A DNA stretch of 64,000 nt from Heritagella caecorum (GCA_904419035.1 CAJFQL010000001.1:223280-287279); one strand, 5' to 3'. Shown: positions 40,380 to 49,781, counted from the first letter of the stretch. The notes: generated by a model from the sequence alone, not told the origin. A program made the numbers and translations.

Positions 40380-41360
40380 TTATCCCATTGCGTACATAAA
40401 TAAAACGGCCAACCCCACGCGCAGCAATAATCCGATTCCTAAAGCCGCCAGGCTGGTTACTACCATCATACGGTTGGCGCGGCGGATATCCGCGGGCTCA
40501 ATCTCCCGTCGGGCATCGCCGATATACGGCTTTTCTACCGGTTTGCCAAAATAGCATGCGGGCCCGGCCAGCCGGACCCCCAATGCCCCGGCACAAGCCG
40601 ATTCCGTTTGGGCCGAATTGGGGCTTGCATGCTGCCGCCGGTCCCGGCGCCACATGTGAAACGCCTGTTTTTGATCGCCATCTGCTAATGGGCACGTGAG
40701 AATCCACAAAAGGGCCGCCAACCGGGCGGGCAGAAAATTGGCAGCGTCGTCCAATTTGGCGGCAGCCCGGCCAAAATGCAAATACCGTTCGTTTTTATAC
40801 CCCACCATGCTGTCCATGGTGTTAATGGCTTTATAGGTAAGGGCCAACGGCGCGCCGCCAATGAGCATATAAAAAAGCGGCGCCACCACCCCGTCGGAGG
40901 CATTTTCGGCTACCGTCTCCACCGCGGCCCGGGTGACCCCCTGCTCGGTAAGGGTGGCGGTATCCCGCCCCACAATGCGCGCGACCGCTTTTCTGGCTTC
41001 GGGCAGCGAAGCGGTGGTTAAAGCCCGATACACGTTCCCGCTTTCTACCGCCAGGCCTTTCATGGCAAGGGCCTGCCAACACCAGAACGTTTGGAGCAGA
41101 AACCCCAAAACCGGGTGAAGAAGCATAAGCCCCACACAAAGTCCGCCGCTAATTAAGAGCGTGCCAAGGGGCAGCGTCACAGCCAGTACCCGCCCAGCCT
41201 TTTTTTCTCCGTCCGGCGTTTTGGGAAACCAGCTGCGCAGCCGTTTTTCCAGTGCCGAAATGGCTTTGCCCATGAGGACCACGGGATGCGGCAGCCAGGC
41301 AGGGTCCCCCAACAGCGCATCGAGCAGAAAGCCGCACAAAATCGCCGCTGCTATCAGCAT
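40380..41360 (-). CDS. cbiB: Adenosylcobinamide-phosphate synthase (CbiB)
   Basis: The protein has 326 aa from the ATG at 41360, overlapping the cobC stop by 7 bp. It is a membrane protein with 'LDALLGDPAWLPHPVVLMG' at the start and 'ENASDGVVAPLFYMLIGG' plus 'NTMDSMVGYKN' in the middle, all CbiB hallmarks. It attaches aminopropanol phosphate to cobyric acid. Confidence 0.95.
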   Translation of the reverse strand: MLIAAAILCGFLLDALLGDPAWLPHPVVLMGKAISALEKRLRSWFPKTPDGEKKAGRVLAVTLPLGTLLISGGLCVGLMLLHPVLGFLLQTFWCWQALAMKGLAVESGNVYRALTTASLPEARKAVARIVGRDTATLTEQGVTRAAVETVAENASDGVVAPLFYMLIGGAPLALTYKAINTMDSMVGYKNERYLHFGRAAAKLDDAANFLPARLAALLWILTCPLADGDQKQAFHMWRRDRRQHASPNSAQTESACAGALGVRLAGPACYFGKPVEKPYIGDARREIEPADIRRANRMMVVTSLAALGIGLLLRVGLAVLFMYAMG

Positions 41361-41968
41361 GATGTTTTCCCGCCTTCCTTTGTATACTGCACGGTGCCCG
41401 TAAGGAGTAACGTGTGGTGGGTACGCCATGCATTTTCTTCCGCCTCCAGCACATAGCCGCCCGCATTGGGGCCGCACCAATGATAATAATCATAATGGGG
41501 CAGCGCGAACCGTTCCATAATGGCCATTTGGGTACCGCCGTGGGCCATGATCACCAGGATGTCTTCGCCGTTTTTGAGCGCTTCCTCTACAAGAGGCACA
41601 AACGCCTCACAGGTGCGATTGGAAAAGTCCCCTTTCCGTTCGCCTCCGGGGCAACAGCCTTCACAATCGCTGCCCACCCAGGCAAGGTATTCGGGATCGT
41701 GCTCCATATCGATGTAATTGCGGCCTTCGAAAATACCGAAACACATTTCGCGAAAATCCGGCACCACCACCTGCTCACTGTGGGGAAAGACTATGTCCGC
41801 CGTTTGCCTAGCGCGGCACAGGGGGGATACATAAATTTTTTTCGGAGTGATGTCGGCTACCGCTAATTGAGCGATCCCCTCCTGACAAAGAGGAATATCC
41901 CTGGTACCCTGGTACCGCTTTTCAGCGTTATAGCCCGTTAAACCGTGGCGCAGCAGATAGATTTTCAT
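41354..41968 (-). CDS. cobC: Histidine phosphatase, probable alpha-ribazole phosphatase (CobC)
   Basis: The protein has 204 aa with the RHG motif 'LLRHGLTGYNAEKRYQG' (His8), 'SPLCRARQTADI' and the second His in 'MAHGGTQMAIM'. A longer middle segment than usual (85-125) holds three Cys ('DCEGCCPGG'). In this array it should dephosphorylate adenosylcobalamin 5'-phosphate or alpha-ribazole phosphate. ATGA overlap with the short CobU-like gene. Confidence 0.88.
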   Translation of the reverse strand: MKIYLLRHGLTGYNAEKRYQGTRDIPLCQEGIAQLAVADITPKKIYVSPLCRARQTADIVFPHSEQVVVPDFREMCFGIFEGRNYIDMEHDPEYLAWVGSDCEGCCPGGERKGDFSNRTCEAFVPLVEEALKNGEDILVIMAHGGTQMAIMERFALPHYDYYHWCGPNAGGYVLEAEENAWRTHHTLLLTGTVQYTKEGGKTSC

Positions 41969-42303
41969 ACCGGTTCCTCCCCTTTTAGCACGGTGGGAAT
42001 CCCACAGAAGACCCGCACCACTTTATCGGCCCGCTGTGCCAGTAAACAGGCTAACCTTCCGGCCGCTTCCCGCTGGGCGCGCTCGGTGGGGTCTGTGGGG
42101 ACAACGCCGCCCCCCACTTCCACGGCGATCACCACTTGATAGGAAGCGAGTTTCTGCGCTAGGGCCGGCAAATCCTGACAGCCGGCAGCCAGCTTCTGCA
42201 CGTCCCATATGGCATACGTTTCCAGTTCCTGCTCATTCCAGTGCATGAGCGCTTTGGCATATTCTTTTTTGCCGCTAAAAAGCGGACCCGTTATAAAGAC
42301 CAT
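41965..42303 (-). CDS. Short CobU-like protein (second copy, lacking the middle of CobU)
   Basis: The protein has 112 aa from the ATG at 42303. It keeps an N-terminal P-loop 'ITGPLFSGKKEYA' and the C-terminal CobU-like 'VEVGGGVVPTDPTERAQREAAG' (two pieces, 56-80) and 'VVRVFCGIPTVLKG'. The central part with the RHRxxR motif that carries the guanylylated His in CobU is absent. A full cobU lies 0.8 kb upstream. It may be a dedicated kinase, a regulatory subunit or a decaying paralogue; its tight coupling (13 bp and ATGA overlaps) argues it is used. Confidence 0.75.
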   Translation of the reverse strand: MVFITGPLFSGKKEYAKALMHWNEQELETYAIWDVQKLAAGCQDLPALAQKLASYQVVIAVEVGGGVVPTDPTERAQREAAGRLACLLAQRADKVVRVFCGIPTVLKGEEPV

Positions 42304-43076
42304 GTGGCACCCTCCAAAAGCTGCACGGCCAACAACGCAAAAAGCATGCCCAGTTCGGCCCGCTGCACAAACCACCCGGCTAAATCGCCGGTAATTCCCT
42401 CAAATTCTTTTTTGGCAATGACGTAATACCGCCCGAATAAGAAAAGCATCGTAAGAGCCACCATAATTCCCATCCAGCGCCCCACCAAAATCAATGCCAA
42501 CGTGAGCCCCAAAGCCAGCAAAAGAAGGCAAACTCTGACTTTCTTTTTATCGGAAGCCGCGGCAAAGGTATGGGCTAGGCCGGTTTTCTTAGCCATGGGG
42601 AATGACGCAACGGCTATGCCCGATAAGCACCGCTCCAGCACAAATCCTAGGCCCAGGCACCACAACACACGCGGTTCCCACCGAATGCAGGCACACAACG
42701 TAAAATCCGCCACAAACCAGGCGCACAGATGAATGACGGCAAAGGCGCCGCACCGGGGATCTTTCAGGATTTCCCGCTTTTTTTCCGGGGGGGCACAACT
42801 CGCCCTCGCGTCGCAGGTATCGGCATACCCGTCCAGATGGATGCCCCCCGTTACCAGTACGGGAATCAGGCAAAACCCGGCCCCTTGTAACAGGGTAGGG
42901 GCCGCCAAAAACTGCATGAGCACAAACCAACCGCCACACAGAGCCCCGCACACAACCCCCACCAGGGGAAACGCCACCATCATAAAGCGCATATTTTTTT
43001 CATTCCAGGTAGGCTGCGGGCAGGGAATCGCCGAAAACATGGCGAACGCTACGGCGATCGTTTCCAGCACGATCAT
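42291..43076 (-). CDS. cobS: Adenosylcobinamide-GDP ribazoletransferase (CobS)
   Basis: The protein has 261 aa from the ATG at 43076 (ATGA with cobU). Membrane enzyme with 'AMFSAIPCPQPTWNEKNMRF' and the metal-binding 'GGIHLDGYADTCDARAS' stretch, followed by 'ILKDPRCGAFAV'. It joins adenosylcobinamide-GDP and alpha-ribazole (phosphate) to give cobalamin (phosphate). Confidence 0.95.
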   Translation of the reverse strand: MIVLETIAVAFAMFSAIPCPQPTWNEKNMRFMMVAFPLVGVVCGALCGGWFVLMQFLAAPTLLQGAGFCLIPVLVTGGIHLDGYADTCDARASCAPPEKKREILKDPRCGAFAVIHLCAWFVADFTLCACIRWEPRVLWCLGLGFVLERCLSGIAVASFPMAKKTGLAHTFAAASDKKKVRVCLLLLALGLTLALILVGRWMGIMVALTMLFLFGRYYVIAKKEFEGITGDLAGWFVQRAELGMLFALLAVQLLEGATWSL

Positions 43077-43603
43077 AGGGTGGCCTCCTTTCCCTTGTGG
43101 CAGACAGGCAGGGAACACACGATTTCATACACCTCGTCAGCCTCTGCTGCCAGCGCCCGGTTAACAAGTGCTAGTGTTTTTAAATACGAAAGGGTATCCC
43201 CCTGATAGGCGGTACCGCCGCTAAAAACTTCGTTCGATACAATCACGAGGTTTTTGCACTGGGCACGCAGGTGATCGATGCCTTGTAAGATCGCTTCTAT
43301 CGCGTTTGCCCCGGCCCCTTCGGGGCTATACATCTCGTTTGCCACCAGATTGCTCATGCATTCCAAAAGCACCGTGCCCTTTTCCGGCAGGGTAACAGAG
43401 GAAAGATTTACATAACATTCGATCGTCTGAAACTGCTTTTTTTCCCGCATCTGCCGGTGCCGGTGAATCCGGGCTAGGCATTCCTTATCAAACGGCTGCA
43501 TGGTTGCAACATAGTACCGGGGGCCCTCCCCACTTTCCAGCACCCGGGTTTCGGCGAACTCACTTTTCCCCGAAGCAGCCCCGCCAATCACCAGGGTCAT
43601 CAT
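43073..43603 (-). CDS. cobU: Adenosylcobinamide kinase / guanylyltransferase (CobU), full length
   Basis: The protein has 176 aa with P-loop 'VIGGAASGKSEFAE' (5-18), 'RIHRHRQMREKKQFQTIE' carrying the His that accepts GMP, and 'VSNEVFSGGTAYQGDTLSYL'. The usual EVG.G.VP end is changed to 'NEVFSGGTAYQ', typical of a Firmicute form. Start at 43603 or the next ATG at 43600, both coupled to the cobT stop. Confidence 0.9.
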   Translation of the reverse strand: MMTLVIGGAASGKSEFAETRVLESGEGPRYYVATMQPFDKECLARIHRHRQMREKKQFQTIECYVNLSSVTLPEKGTVLLECMSNLVANEMYSPEGAGANAIEAILQGIDHLRAQCKNLVIVSNEVFSGGTAYQGDTLSYLKTLALVNRALAAEADEVYEIVCSLPVCHKGKEATL

Positions 43604-44682
43604 ATGCCGTCCTCCTGGGGTACGTAAGCCTCGATACCGCCCTCTTCAAATGTATAACTTTCTGCATACACCGCGCGGGCCATATCGAGAAGCGGCATGG
43701 CCGCCACCGCGCCGGTCCCTTCTCCCAGCCGCATGCCGGCGGTGATCAGAGGCTCGCGACCAATCGCTTCCAAAATGAGGTGCCCGGCCGGTTCTGCGGA
43801 CACATGGCTGGCCAATACGGCTTTTTCGGCCGCCGGGCACAACCGCACAGCGCAAAGGGCCGCTGCCGTACTGATAAACCCATCGGCTAGTACGGGTACC
43901 TGATAGAGCGCGCCGCCCAGGAACACCCCGCACAGCCCCGCTATATCAAAGCCGCCTACTTTGTGAAGGACATCCAGAATATCGCTATCATCCGGCTGAT
44001 TCACCGCTATAGCCTGCTCGATGGCATGGATTTTCCGGCGCAACCCTTCCCCCGACAGCCCGGCTCCCCGGCCGGTCATTTCGGTTACCGGGCGGTGAAG
44101 CAGCACACTGGCAACGGCGCTGGATGTGGTGGTATTGCCAATCCCCATTTCCCCCGTGGCGAGAAGGCGCATACCAAGTTCTTTTTGTCCTTTAACCAGT
44201 TCTATGCCCGTCAGCACCGCTTTCGCCGCCTGTTCCCGGCTCATGGCCGGGCCCAGGGAGATATCGCCCGTCCCATTGCCAATGCGGCGGTCGAGCACCC
44301 CTTCTGTAGGGGCAAAATCCAGCATGCCCATGTCCACCGGCACCACCCGGCACCCGGCCACCGCCGCCATGCGGCACACGGACGTGCGGTTCCTTGCAAG
44401 ATTCTGCGCCACCATACCGGTTACGCTGCTGTCCGTCTGGGTGACCCCCTGGGCTACTACGCCGTTATCGGCACAGAGTACCAGCACGGCCCGGGGGCTG
44501 AGGGTGATGGTTTCCTGCCCCGTCAGAGCAGCGATCCGTTCTAAGGCCGTTTCCAATAACCCCAAGCTGCCCAGAGGTTTGGCACAGGCCGCCCACCGCC
44601 GGGCGGCTGCCTGCCGGGCTTTTTCATCCGGCGGCGTGATGGCACAAAGTTGTTCTTTAAGGGCTTCTTCATAGGATTTCAT
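43600..44682 (-). CDS. cobT: Nicotinate-nucleotide:dimethylbenzimidazole phosphoribosyltransferase (CobT)
   Basis: The protein has 360 aa. It has 'KPLGSLGLLETALERIAALTGQ', 'CADNGVVAQGVTQTDSSVT', 'GEMGIGNTTTSSAV' and 'GRGAGLSGEGLRRKI', and the catalytic Glu in the last part ('RLGEGTGAVAAMPLLDMA'). It activates the lower ligand base. As no bza or bluB gene is in the window, the base may come from outside or from genes elsewhere. Confidence 0.95.
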   Translation of the reverse strand: MKSYEEALKEQLCAITPPDEKARQAAARRWAACAKPLGSLGLLETALERIAALTGQETITLSPRAVLVLCADNGVVAQGVTQTDSSVTGMVAQNLARNRTSVCRMAAVAGCRVVPVDMGMLDFAPTEGVLDRRIGNGTGDISLGPAMSREQAAKAVLTGIELVKGQKELGMRLLATGEMGIGNTTTSSAVASVLLHRPVTEMTGRGAGLSGEGLRRKIHAIEQAIAVNQPDDSDILDVLHKVGGFDIAGLCGVFLGGALYQVPVLADGFISTAAALCAVRLCPAAEKAVLASHVSAEPAGHLILEAIGREPLITAGMRLGEGTGAVAAMPLLDMARAVYAESYTFEEGGIEAYVPQEDGI

Positions 44683-46043
44683 GTTTTTCCCTGCCTTTTT
44701 TGATACTCATTGGCGGCATGAGTAAACCGCCGCACCCATTGGGAATGCCCCGCGCCATAGAGATGCGGAAACCCGGCATAGAGCGTAGGGGTGGCAAACC
44801 CACAGGACCAGGACCGGCCTGTCACCGGCTTTTGCGCCAAAAAAGCGGCGCCGTTTTCGGTACTGTCCCAATAATGAAATTCATGCACCGGGATTTGGTC
44901 CCCGGCAGAAAATAGGAGGCTGTCGCTTTGGGCCGTCAGGAACGCATACCCAAACCGGGTGAGTTTTTCTTTTCGCAGCCCGTCCCCCGGCAGCACCCCT
45001 GCCATGGGGTACGAAACACCGTCGCTTCCTTCCAGGTGTTGGCCGAGATAGAGAAAGCCGCCGCATTCGGCGACCGTAGGCATGCCGTTTTCCACCGCTT
45101 GTCGGATCGCACAGAGCATGGGCTCATTTTCAGCCAGCTTTTTTGCATACAGTTCCGGGTACCCGCCGGGCAGATACAGCCCACCGGTGTTTTCCGGCAA
45201 CTGGGTATCCGTTAACGGGCTAAAGGGCACCAGTTCGGCCCCGGCTGTCCGCAGGGCTTCCTTTGTTTCCTCATAGCAAAAGCAAAAGGCCCGGTCGCTG
45301 GCGATCGCCAGCCGGGTTATGGCGGGAACATTTTGTGAGATGGGAGCGGCATAACCCAGTCCTGGGGTGCAGAAGAGGGACGAAAAACGGGCAAAGTCCA
45401 AATTTTGCTCCAACAGATCGGCCAAAAGGCCGATGCGCTGCTGCAAATCATGGATTTCCCCGGCGGTGTAAAGCCCCAGATGGCGGCTTTCAAACGCCGC
45501 TTCCTCCCTGTGGGGCAAATACCCCAAAACCGGCAGGCCGGTTTCCTTTTCTAGCATAGGAGCCAGTGACCGGTACAGCATGGGAGAACAGTCATTGAGA
45601 AAAAGGCCCCGAATGTGGCTCTGTTCCCGAAACGCGCACAACCCCCGGATCTGGGCCGCCAAAGTCAAACTGGCGCCCCGGGGCCGGATCACCAGAAGGA
45701 CCGGCATATCCAGTGTGTGGGCCACATGCCAAGCACTAGCCTGGCTGGTGGTGCCGCCCACCCCATCATAAAATCCCATCACACCTTCACATACGGCGGC
45801 CTGATGTCCGGCACAATGCCGGGCGTAGTGCTGCCGCAAAAAACTTTCCGAAGAAAAAAATAGGTCCAAATTATGGCTTTCCACCCCCAATACAGAACGG
45901 TGGAACATGGGGTCAATGTAATCCGGGCCGCATTTAAACGCACAGGGCATAAGGCCCCGCCGGGCCAATAGGGCTAATAATGCACAGGTCACCGCCGTTT
46001 TTCCGCTGCCGGAGGACGGCGCCGCTACCAGACAAGCCATCAT
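44679..46043 (-). CDS. cbiA: Cobyrinic acid a,c-diamide synthase (CbiA)
   Basis: The protein has 454 aa from the ATG at 46043 (coupled to the cbiET stop). The N-terminal ATPase part reads 'MACLVAAPSSGSGKTAVTCA' and 'CGPDYIDPMFH'; the C-terminal amidotransferase has nucleophile Cys in 'VAECGGFLYLGQ' and 'GGLYLPGGYPELYAKKLA'. It amidates the a and c side chains. Confidence 0.95.
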   Translation of the reverse strand: MMACLVAAPSSGSGKTAVTCALLALLARRGLMPCAFKCGPDYIDPMFHRSVLGVESHNLDLFFSSESFLRQHYARHCAGHQAAVCEGVMGFYDGVGGTTSQASAWHVAHTLDMPVLLVIRPRGASLTLAAQIRGLCAFREQSHIRGLFLNDCSPMLYRSLAPMLEKETGLPVLGYLPHREEAAFESRHLGLYTAGEIHDLQQRIGLLADLLEQNLDFARFSSLFCTPGLGYAAPISQNVPAITRLAIASDRAFCFCYEETKEALRTAGAELVPFSPLTDTQLPENTGGLYLPGGYPELYAKKLAENEPMLCAIRQAVENGMPTVAECGGFLYLGQHLEGSDGVSYPMAGVLPGDGLRKEKLTRFGYAFLTAQSDSLLFSAGDQIPVHEFHYWDSTENGAAFLAQKPVTGRSWSCGFATPTLYAGFPHLYGAGHSQWVRRFTHAANEYQKRQGKT

Positions 46044-47239
46044 ACCGGCACCCCCGCAATGAGGAAGACCGGATTTTGGGCCGCCATCAGATGCAGCGAA
46101 CCGGCCGGGCGGCTGCGGCTGACGCTGATCTGTGTGACGTCTGCCTGCCACCCGTTTTCTTCTAAAGCCCGCACCGCCCGATACAGCGTCTCAATACAAA
46201 TAGCGGAAATGCAAAGACGCGCTTTCGGGTTTTTCGTTCGAATCAGGGACAGGATCGGTTCCATCTTTCCTTTACTTCCGCCGATAAAAACGGCATCCGG
46301 TGTTTCCAGTGTGTCTAGTTTTTCCGGCGCTTTGCCTTTTACCATGTGCAGGTTCCACGCCCCCAGTTTTTCCCGGTTTTGTTGAATCAGGGTAAGGGCT
46401 TCTTCGTTACATTCCACCGCATAGGTGCGCCCCATGGAAGCTTGCAGTGCCAGTTCCACGCTCACGCTACCGGTCCCGGCGCCGATATCCCACAGAATCT
46501 CGTCCTTTTCCGGAGCGAGAATCGAAAGAATGCTGGCCCGCACTTCCCGTTTTGTCATGGGCACGTTCCCCCGCACAAAGAAGGCATCCGGGAAGCCCGG
46601 GGTATGATGCATCACATGGGGCGCCGGTTCTAGCAGCAGAACGCTCAGGGGCGCAAACTCTTCCCTTGCACCGTATTCTGCCGTACCTTGCCAAATGCGC
46701 TGGGACGGGTAAGAAAGATTTTCCCCCACCGTAACCGGCAGAGTCCCCAATCCGGCCCGCACCAATTGCCCGCACAGGGAAGCGGCGCTCTCCCTGCCAC
46801 CGGTGAGGAAAAAGGCCGGTTTCCCCTGCATAACAGCGCCGACGGCATTGGCCTCGGTACCGTGGGCCGAAAAAAGCAGCCAGTCCTGCCACGGCCTGTG
46901 GATCGCCGCCGCCAATAGCTGTACACTGGAAAGCCCGGGCAATAGCCGGTAAGAGATGTTCTTTGCTTCAAGCTGCGGGATCAGGGCCCGGGCCCCGGAA
47001 TAAAAGCCGGTGTCGCCGCTAAAAAGCACCGCACAGGTTTTGTCCCCGTTTTCTTCGATCGCGCACATGATGTCGCCGGGCCGGGTGGCTGCCACGCGGC
47101 AGGGGGCACAAAAATCGGGCAAATTTTGCAGCAGGCGCTGCGCCCCAATCAGACAGGTAGCCTGCCGGAGTACGTCTAGGCCCTCTTTTGTCAGGGTATC
47201 AAAACCACCGCCTCCCATGGCGGTTAAAGTTACCTGCAT
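46040..47239 (-). CDS. cbiET: Fused CbiE-CbiT: cobalt-precorrin C5,C15-methyltransferase / decarboxylase
   Basis: The protein has 399 aa. CbiE methylase domain 1-200 ('LFSGDTGFYSGARAL', 'LPGLSSVQLLAAAI'), CbiT domain 215-395 ('GNVPMTKREVRASIL', SAM motif 'DIGAGTGSVSVELAL', 'VFIGGSKGKMEPIL'). The first residues 'VTLTAMGGGGFDTLTKEG' have GMGxGG partly changed to AMGGGG. Equivalent to CobL in the aerobic pathway. Confidence 0.94.
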   Translation of the reverse strand: MQVTLTAMGGGGFDTLTKEGLDVLRQATCLIGAQRLLQNLPDFCAPCRVAATRPGDIMCAIEENGDKTCAVLFSGDTGFYSGARALIPQLEAKNISYRLLPGLSSVQLLAAAIHRPWQDWLLFSAHGTEANAVGAVMQGKPAFFLTGGRESAASLCGQLVRAGLGTLPVTVGENLSYPSQRIWQGTAEYGAREEFAPLSVLLLEPAPHVMHHTPGFPDAFFVRGNVPMTKREVRASILSILAPEKDEILWDIGAGTGSVSVELALQASMGRTYAVECNEEALTLIQQNREKLGAWNLHMVKGKAPEKLDTLETPDAVFIGGSKGKMEPILSLIRTKNPKARLCISAICIETLYRAVRALEENGWQADVTQISVSRSRPAGSLHLMAAQNPVFLIAGVPV

Positions 47240-47973
47240 GCCATCAGCTCCTTACAATCGTTGACAATCTCATCCCACGTTTCGCCAACTTCTTCGGGCC
47301 GGCGAATGACCAGCACCGGCACCTGTAGATCCTGAGCGGCCCCGATTTTCTCCGGGAAGCCCCCTGCCGCCCCGCCGTCTTTGGTGACCAGCCAGTGTAT
47401 CATAAACTGTTCCATCAGTGCCCGGTTGAGCCCCCGGGAAAACGGCCCTTGCATCGCAATGATATGGCTTTGCGGGATACCGTTTTCTTTACACAGACGG
47501 AGGCTCTCAACGCTGGGCAATACCCGGGGGAAAAGCCGGTTTGGGTTTACCCTCGAAAACGCGCCCAGTTCTTTTACCCCGGTGGTGAGCAAAATGTTCC
47601 CGGTGGTTTTTTCCAGTATCCGGGCGGCCTCTTTGGCATTTTCCACCACTTGGCACTCATCGGGCAGCGGGCTTTTCGGGCGCACCAGCCGCTTATAGGG
47701 GACCGACGCTTTTTTCGCCGCTGCCACAATATTCCGGCTTGCTTCCCTCGCGTAAGGATGCGTCGCATCCACGCATAAAGCGGCCCCTTCCAGGACCCTC
47801 TCCATCGCCGGAACATCCAGGCGGCCCGTAAGGGTTTGGGCGCCGGGATGTTCTTCCTGTACGATGCGGCCATATTCGGTGGCCACGCACACCACAGTTT
47901 CCAACCCTAAGCGCACCGTTTCTTCCGAAAGGGCCCGGCCTTCTGTGGTGCCGCTGAAAATTACCACGCGCAT
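47230..47973 (-). CDS. cbiJ: Cobalt-precorrin-6A reductase (CbiJ/CobK)
   Basis: The protein has 247 aa with 'VVIFSGTTEGRALSEE' (NAD(P)H site, residues 3-18), 'CVDATHPYAREASRNIV' and 'LLTTGVKELGAF', and a C-terminal 'VTKDGGAAGGFPEKIGAA'. It reduces the C18-C19 double bond. Overlaps cbiH by 13 bp. Confidence 0.94.
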   Translation of the reverse strand: MRVVIFSGTTEGRALSEETVRLGLETVVCVATEYGRIVQEEHPGAQTLTGRLDVPAMERVLEGAALCVDATHPYAREASRNIVAAAKKASVPYKRLVRPKSPLPDECQVVENAKEAARILEKTTGNILLTTGVKELGAFSRVNPNRLFPRVLPSVESLRLCKENGIPQSHIIAMQGPFSRGLNRALMEQFMIHWLVTKDGGAAGGFPEKIGAAQDLQVPVLVIRRPEEVGETWDEIVNDCKELMACR

Positions 47974-48704
47974 TTTTGTTCATACCCCCGGGGTGTAACC
48001 ATGCGCCCGTTGATTGCCTGAGTGGACGAAGAACCGATAAATACGGTTGTAAACATATCAAGCTGTTCCTTTTCCAGCTCCTGAAGAGATAGTACCTTTG
48101 CACACTGGCCTTCCCTCCCGATATGGCGTACCCAGCCGCACACGGTTTCGGGGGATTTCCCCTCTTTCATCAGAATTTGACAGGCCTTTTGCAGATACCC
48201 GGCGCGCTTGCGGGAACTGGGATTATACAGACACACGCAAAAGTCGCCCCATGCTGCACAGCGCAGCCGTTTTTCGATGACCTCCCACGGGGTGAGCAGA
48301 TCTGACAGGGAGATCACACAAAAATCGTGCCCCAACGGAGCCCCCAGCACGGCGCCCCCCGACAGGGCAGCCGTCACCCCGGCCACCACCTGGATGTCGA
48401 CTTCGGGGTATCTCGGTGCTAATTGTAATAGCAGGCCCGCCATCCCGTACACGCCGGCATCCCCACTGCAAATAAAGGCCACATCTTTGCCCTTTTGGGC
48501 TGTTTCCAGCGCCCAACGGCAGCGCTCGATTTCCTGTTTCATGGGGGTCGTATAGGTTTCCTTTCCCGGGAACAGGGGGGCTACCAGGTCGATATAAACG
48601 GTGTAACCGCACAACACATCGGCTTTTTCCATGGCGCTTCGGGCCTGTTCCGTCATAAACTCGGCCCCACCGGGGCCAATCCCCACAACAAAAAGCGTAT
48701 GCAT
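47961..48704 (-). CDS. cbiH: Cobalt-precorrin-3B C17-methyltransferase (CbiH/CobJ)
   Basis: The protein has 247 aa from the ATG at 48704 (GAGGATC upstream). Methylase marks: 'VVGIGPGGAEFMTEQA', 'AFICSGDAGVYGMAGLLLQL', 'VAGVTAALSGGAVLGAPLG' and 'YNPSSRKRAGYLQKA'. It drives ring contraction in the anaerobic route. It is unfused, next to cbiG. Confidence 0.94.
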   Translation of the reverse strand: MHTLFVVGIGPGGAEFMTEQARSAMEKADVLCGYTVYIDLVAPLFPGKETYTTPMKQEIERCRWALETAQKGKDVAFICSGDAGVYGMAGLLLQLAPRYPEVDIQVVAGVTAALSGGAVLGAPLGHDFCVISLSDLLTPWEVIEKRLRCAAWGDFCVCLYNPSSRKRAGYLQKACQILMKEGKSPETVCGWVRHIGREGQCAKVLSLQELEKEQLDMFTTVFIGSSSTQAINGRMVTPRGYEQKCAW

Positions 48705-48730
48705 TTTGTGATCCTCTTCTTTCTCTCTTA

Positions 48731-49750
48731 TCATTCCTGTGATTTTGTCACCGGTTCATCCTGCCAACGCCAGGAAAGCGTAAAGGGCTTTTGGGCCGCC
48801 GCCAAAGTCACACCGTCCCACACCCATTTTTGGAAAAGCCTCTCTCCCCCGCTGGCGGCCACGGCGCTGCGTTCGCACACATTGTCCACCCCGGTTACCT
48901 TTTGCACAAAAGGCGACGAGGTAAAATCACCCGGTACCCGCCGCAGTTCATCGGCCGGAAACGTCATAAAGGGCCACCCATGGTGCCGGCAAAAGGCCAA
49001 TAATCCTGGTTCGTCCTTTTTTAAATCAATGCTGCTAACCGCACAAACGGCGGATTCATGCAGCCCCGTGTGCAGGGAAAACTGTTCCCACGCGGTTTCC
49101 AGCGCGGAAAAGGAAATTCCCTTCCGGCAGCCAATTCCCAGCACCACGATATTGGGCACCAGAAAAAGAGCAGCTGTATCGTCTTTTTTCTGGATATCCA
49201 CCTGCACGTCGGCGTTAGGACCGGTACAAAGGGCCACTCCTTCGGGGCAATCACCATCAATAACCCACCGGCTTTGTACAGCCACGGTACCCCCCGCCAG
49301 GATTTTTCCGGATACTGCTCGGATGCGGGTAGGGTTTTCCACCGAAAGCCCCTGGCAGCGGGCCCATTCGTCCACCGCAAAAGCACCATGGACATCGGTC
49401 GCCGTGGTAATCACTGCCTTGGCGCCGCACACTTCCTGGATACGGCGGGCCAGGTGGTTGGCCCCGCCCAAATGCCCCGATAATAACGGCACAGCAAAGT
49501 GGGCCCCTTCGTCCACCACTACCACCGCCGGATCGGTCCATTTTTTATCGATATAGGGGACAATGGCCCGCACTGCAATGCCTACGGCACCGACAAAGAT
49601 GAGCCCACGACCGGACGAAAAATGCTGGCGGGTCCACTCCCGCAAAGAGAGGGGCCGGCCACAGCGCATCACCGAGCCGCCCAGTGCTTTTGCCAGCGTA
49701 TGGGCCAGTTTCTCCCCTTCATCCGTAAACGAAAGAAAAGCCAGATTCAT
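48731..49750 (-). CDS. cbiG: Cobalt-precorrin-5A hydrolase (CbiG)
   Basis: The protein has 339 aa from the ATG at 49750. N-terminal, middle and C-terminal CbiG regions are present: 'FVGAVGIAVRAIVPYIDKK', 'VPLLSGHLGGANHLARRI', and 'VLGIGCRKGISFSALETAW' with 'VSSIDLKKDEPGLL'. It opens the delta-lactone and releases acetaldehyde, a step special to the oxygen-independent pathway. Confidence 0.94.
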   Translation of the reverse strand: MNLAFLSFTDEGEKLAHTLAKALGGSVMRCGRPLSLREWTRQHFSSGRGLIFVGAVGIAVRAIVPYIDKKWTDPAVVVVDEGAHFAVPLLSGHLGGANHLARRIQEVCGAKAVITTATDVHGAFAVDEWARCQGLSVENPTRIRAVSGKILAGGTVAVQSRWVIDGDCPEGVALCTGPNADVQVDIQKKDDTAALFLVPNIVVLGIGCRKGISFSALETAWEQFSLHTGLHESAVCAVSSIDLKKDEPGLLAFCRHHGWPFMTFPADELRRVPGDFTSSPFVQKVTGVDNVCERSAVAASGGERLFQKWVWDGVTLAAAQKPFTLSWRWQDEPVTKSQE

Positions 49751-49781
49751 CGTTTCTCCTCTTTTCCCGTTGGAACTTAAA

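Noticed and set aside
48495..49556. A 353-codon open frame on the plus strand
   Set aside because: It lies wholly antisense to cbiG and cbiH, its product is low-complexity and rich in Ser/Thr/Arg, and no ribosome site or family is seen. It is a shadow of the real coding strand.
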